A model generated the notes under the pieces. It was not told the origin of the DNA and did no database searches. It worked only from the letters and a program-made list of their open reading frames with translations. From Planctomycetota bacterium (GTDB taxonomy: Bacteria; Planctomycetota; Phycisphaerae; Phycisphaerales; UBA1924), in contig JAEYTB010000083.1 in NCBI GenBank assembly GCA_023434205.1, positions 1-7,002 on the forward strand: a stretch of 7,002 nt of DNA. The letters run 5' to 3'. This document shows positions 5,060-7,002 of this stretch, one piece after another (position 1 is the stretch's first letter; each line of letters begins with the position of its first letter). The translations under genes were made by a program, and so were the position numbers.

Positions 5060-7002
<1,943 letters not shown>

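Overview
The window looks like ordinary chromosome from a GC-rich planctomycete, most likely of the class Phycisphaerae. This assignment is inferred from gene content. The support is a secreted DVUA0089-type protein ending in two 'DFDxDGDIGTDADIExFF' calcium-loop repeats, a PEP-CTERM-type secreted protein, and an ECF sigma factor whose stop codon overlaps the start of a single-pass membrane protein. No rRNA, tRNA, CRISPR array, insertion sequence or phage gene was seen.

Layout from left to right. Positions 1-764 (+) hold the 3' part of a secreted DVUA0089/dockerin-like protein gene whose beginning lies outside the window. It ends in two consecutive hairpins, the second (801-832) a textbook intrinsic terminator. 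Positions 919-4038 (+) look like a three-gene operon: an ECF sigma factor (919-1518), a single-pass membrane protein joined to it by an ATGA overlap (1515-2393) and probably acting as its anti-sigma partner, and an exported protein of unknown function (about 2425-4038). On the opposite strand, 4638 down to 3970 encodes a secreted PEP-CTERM-type protein. Its last 22 codons and stop overlap the end of the third operon gene tail to tail. Positions 4639-5059 are a divergent intergenic region with a strong ribosome binding site, a nested inverted repeat (4674-4714), short direct repeats and a possible -10 box. Positions 5060-7002 (+) hold nearly all of typA (bipA), a ribosome-associated GTPase; the window ends two bases into what is probably its stop codon.

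The sigma factor and membrane protein form a likely cell-surface signalling pair, and the exported third gene product may be its sensor, effector or target. The two secreted proteins and typA are probably separate transcription units. The part most worth following up is the sigma/membrane/exported operon: its second and third products show no textbook anti-sigma or enzyme domain. The other point of interest is the exact overlap of its 3' end with the PEP-CTERM sorting signal of the convergent gene.
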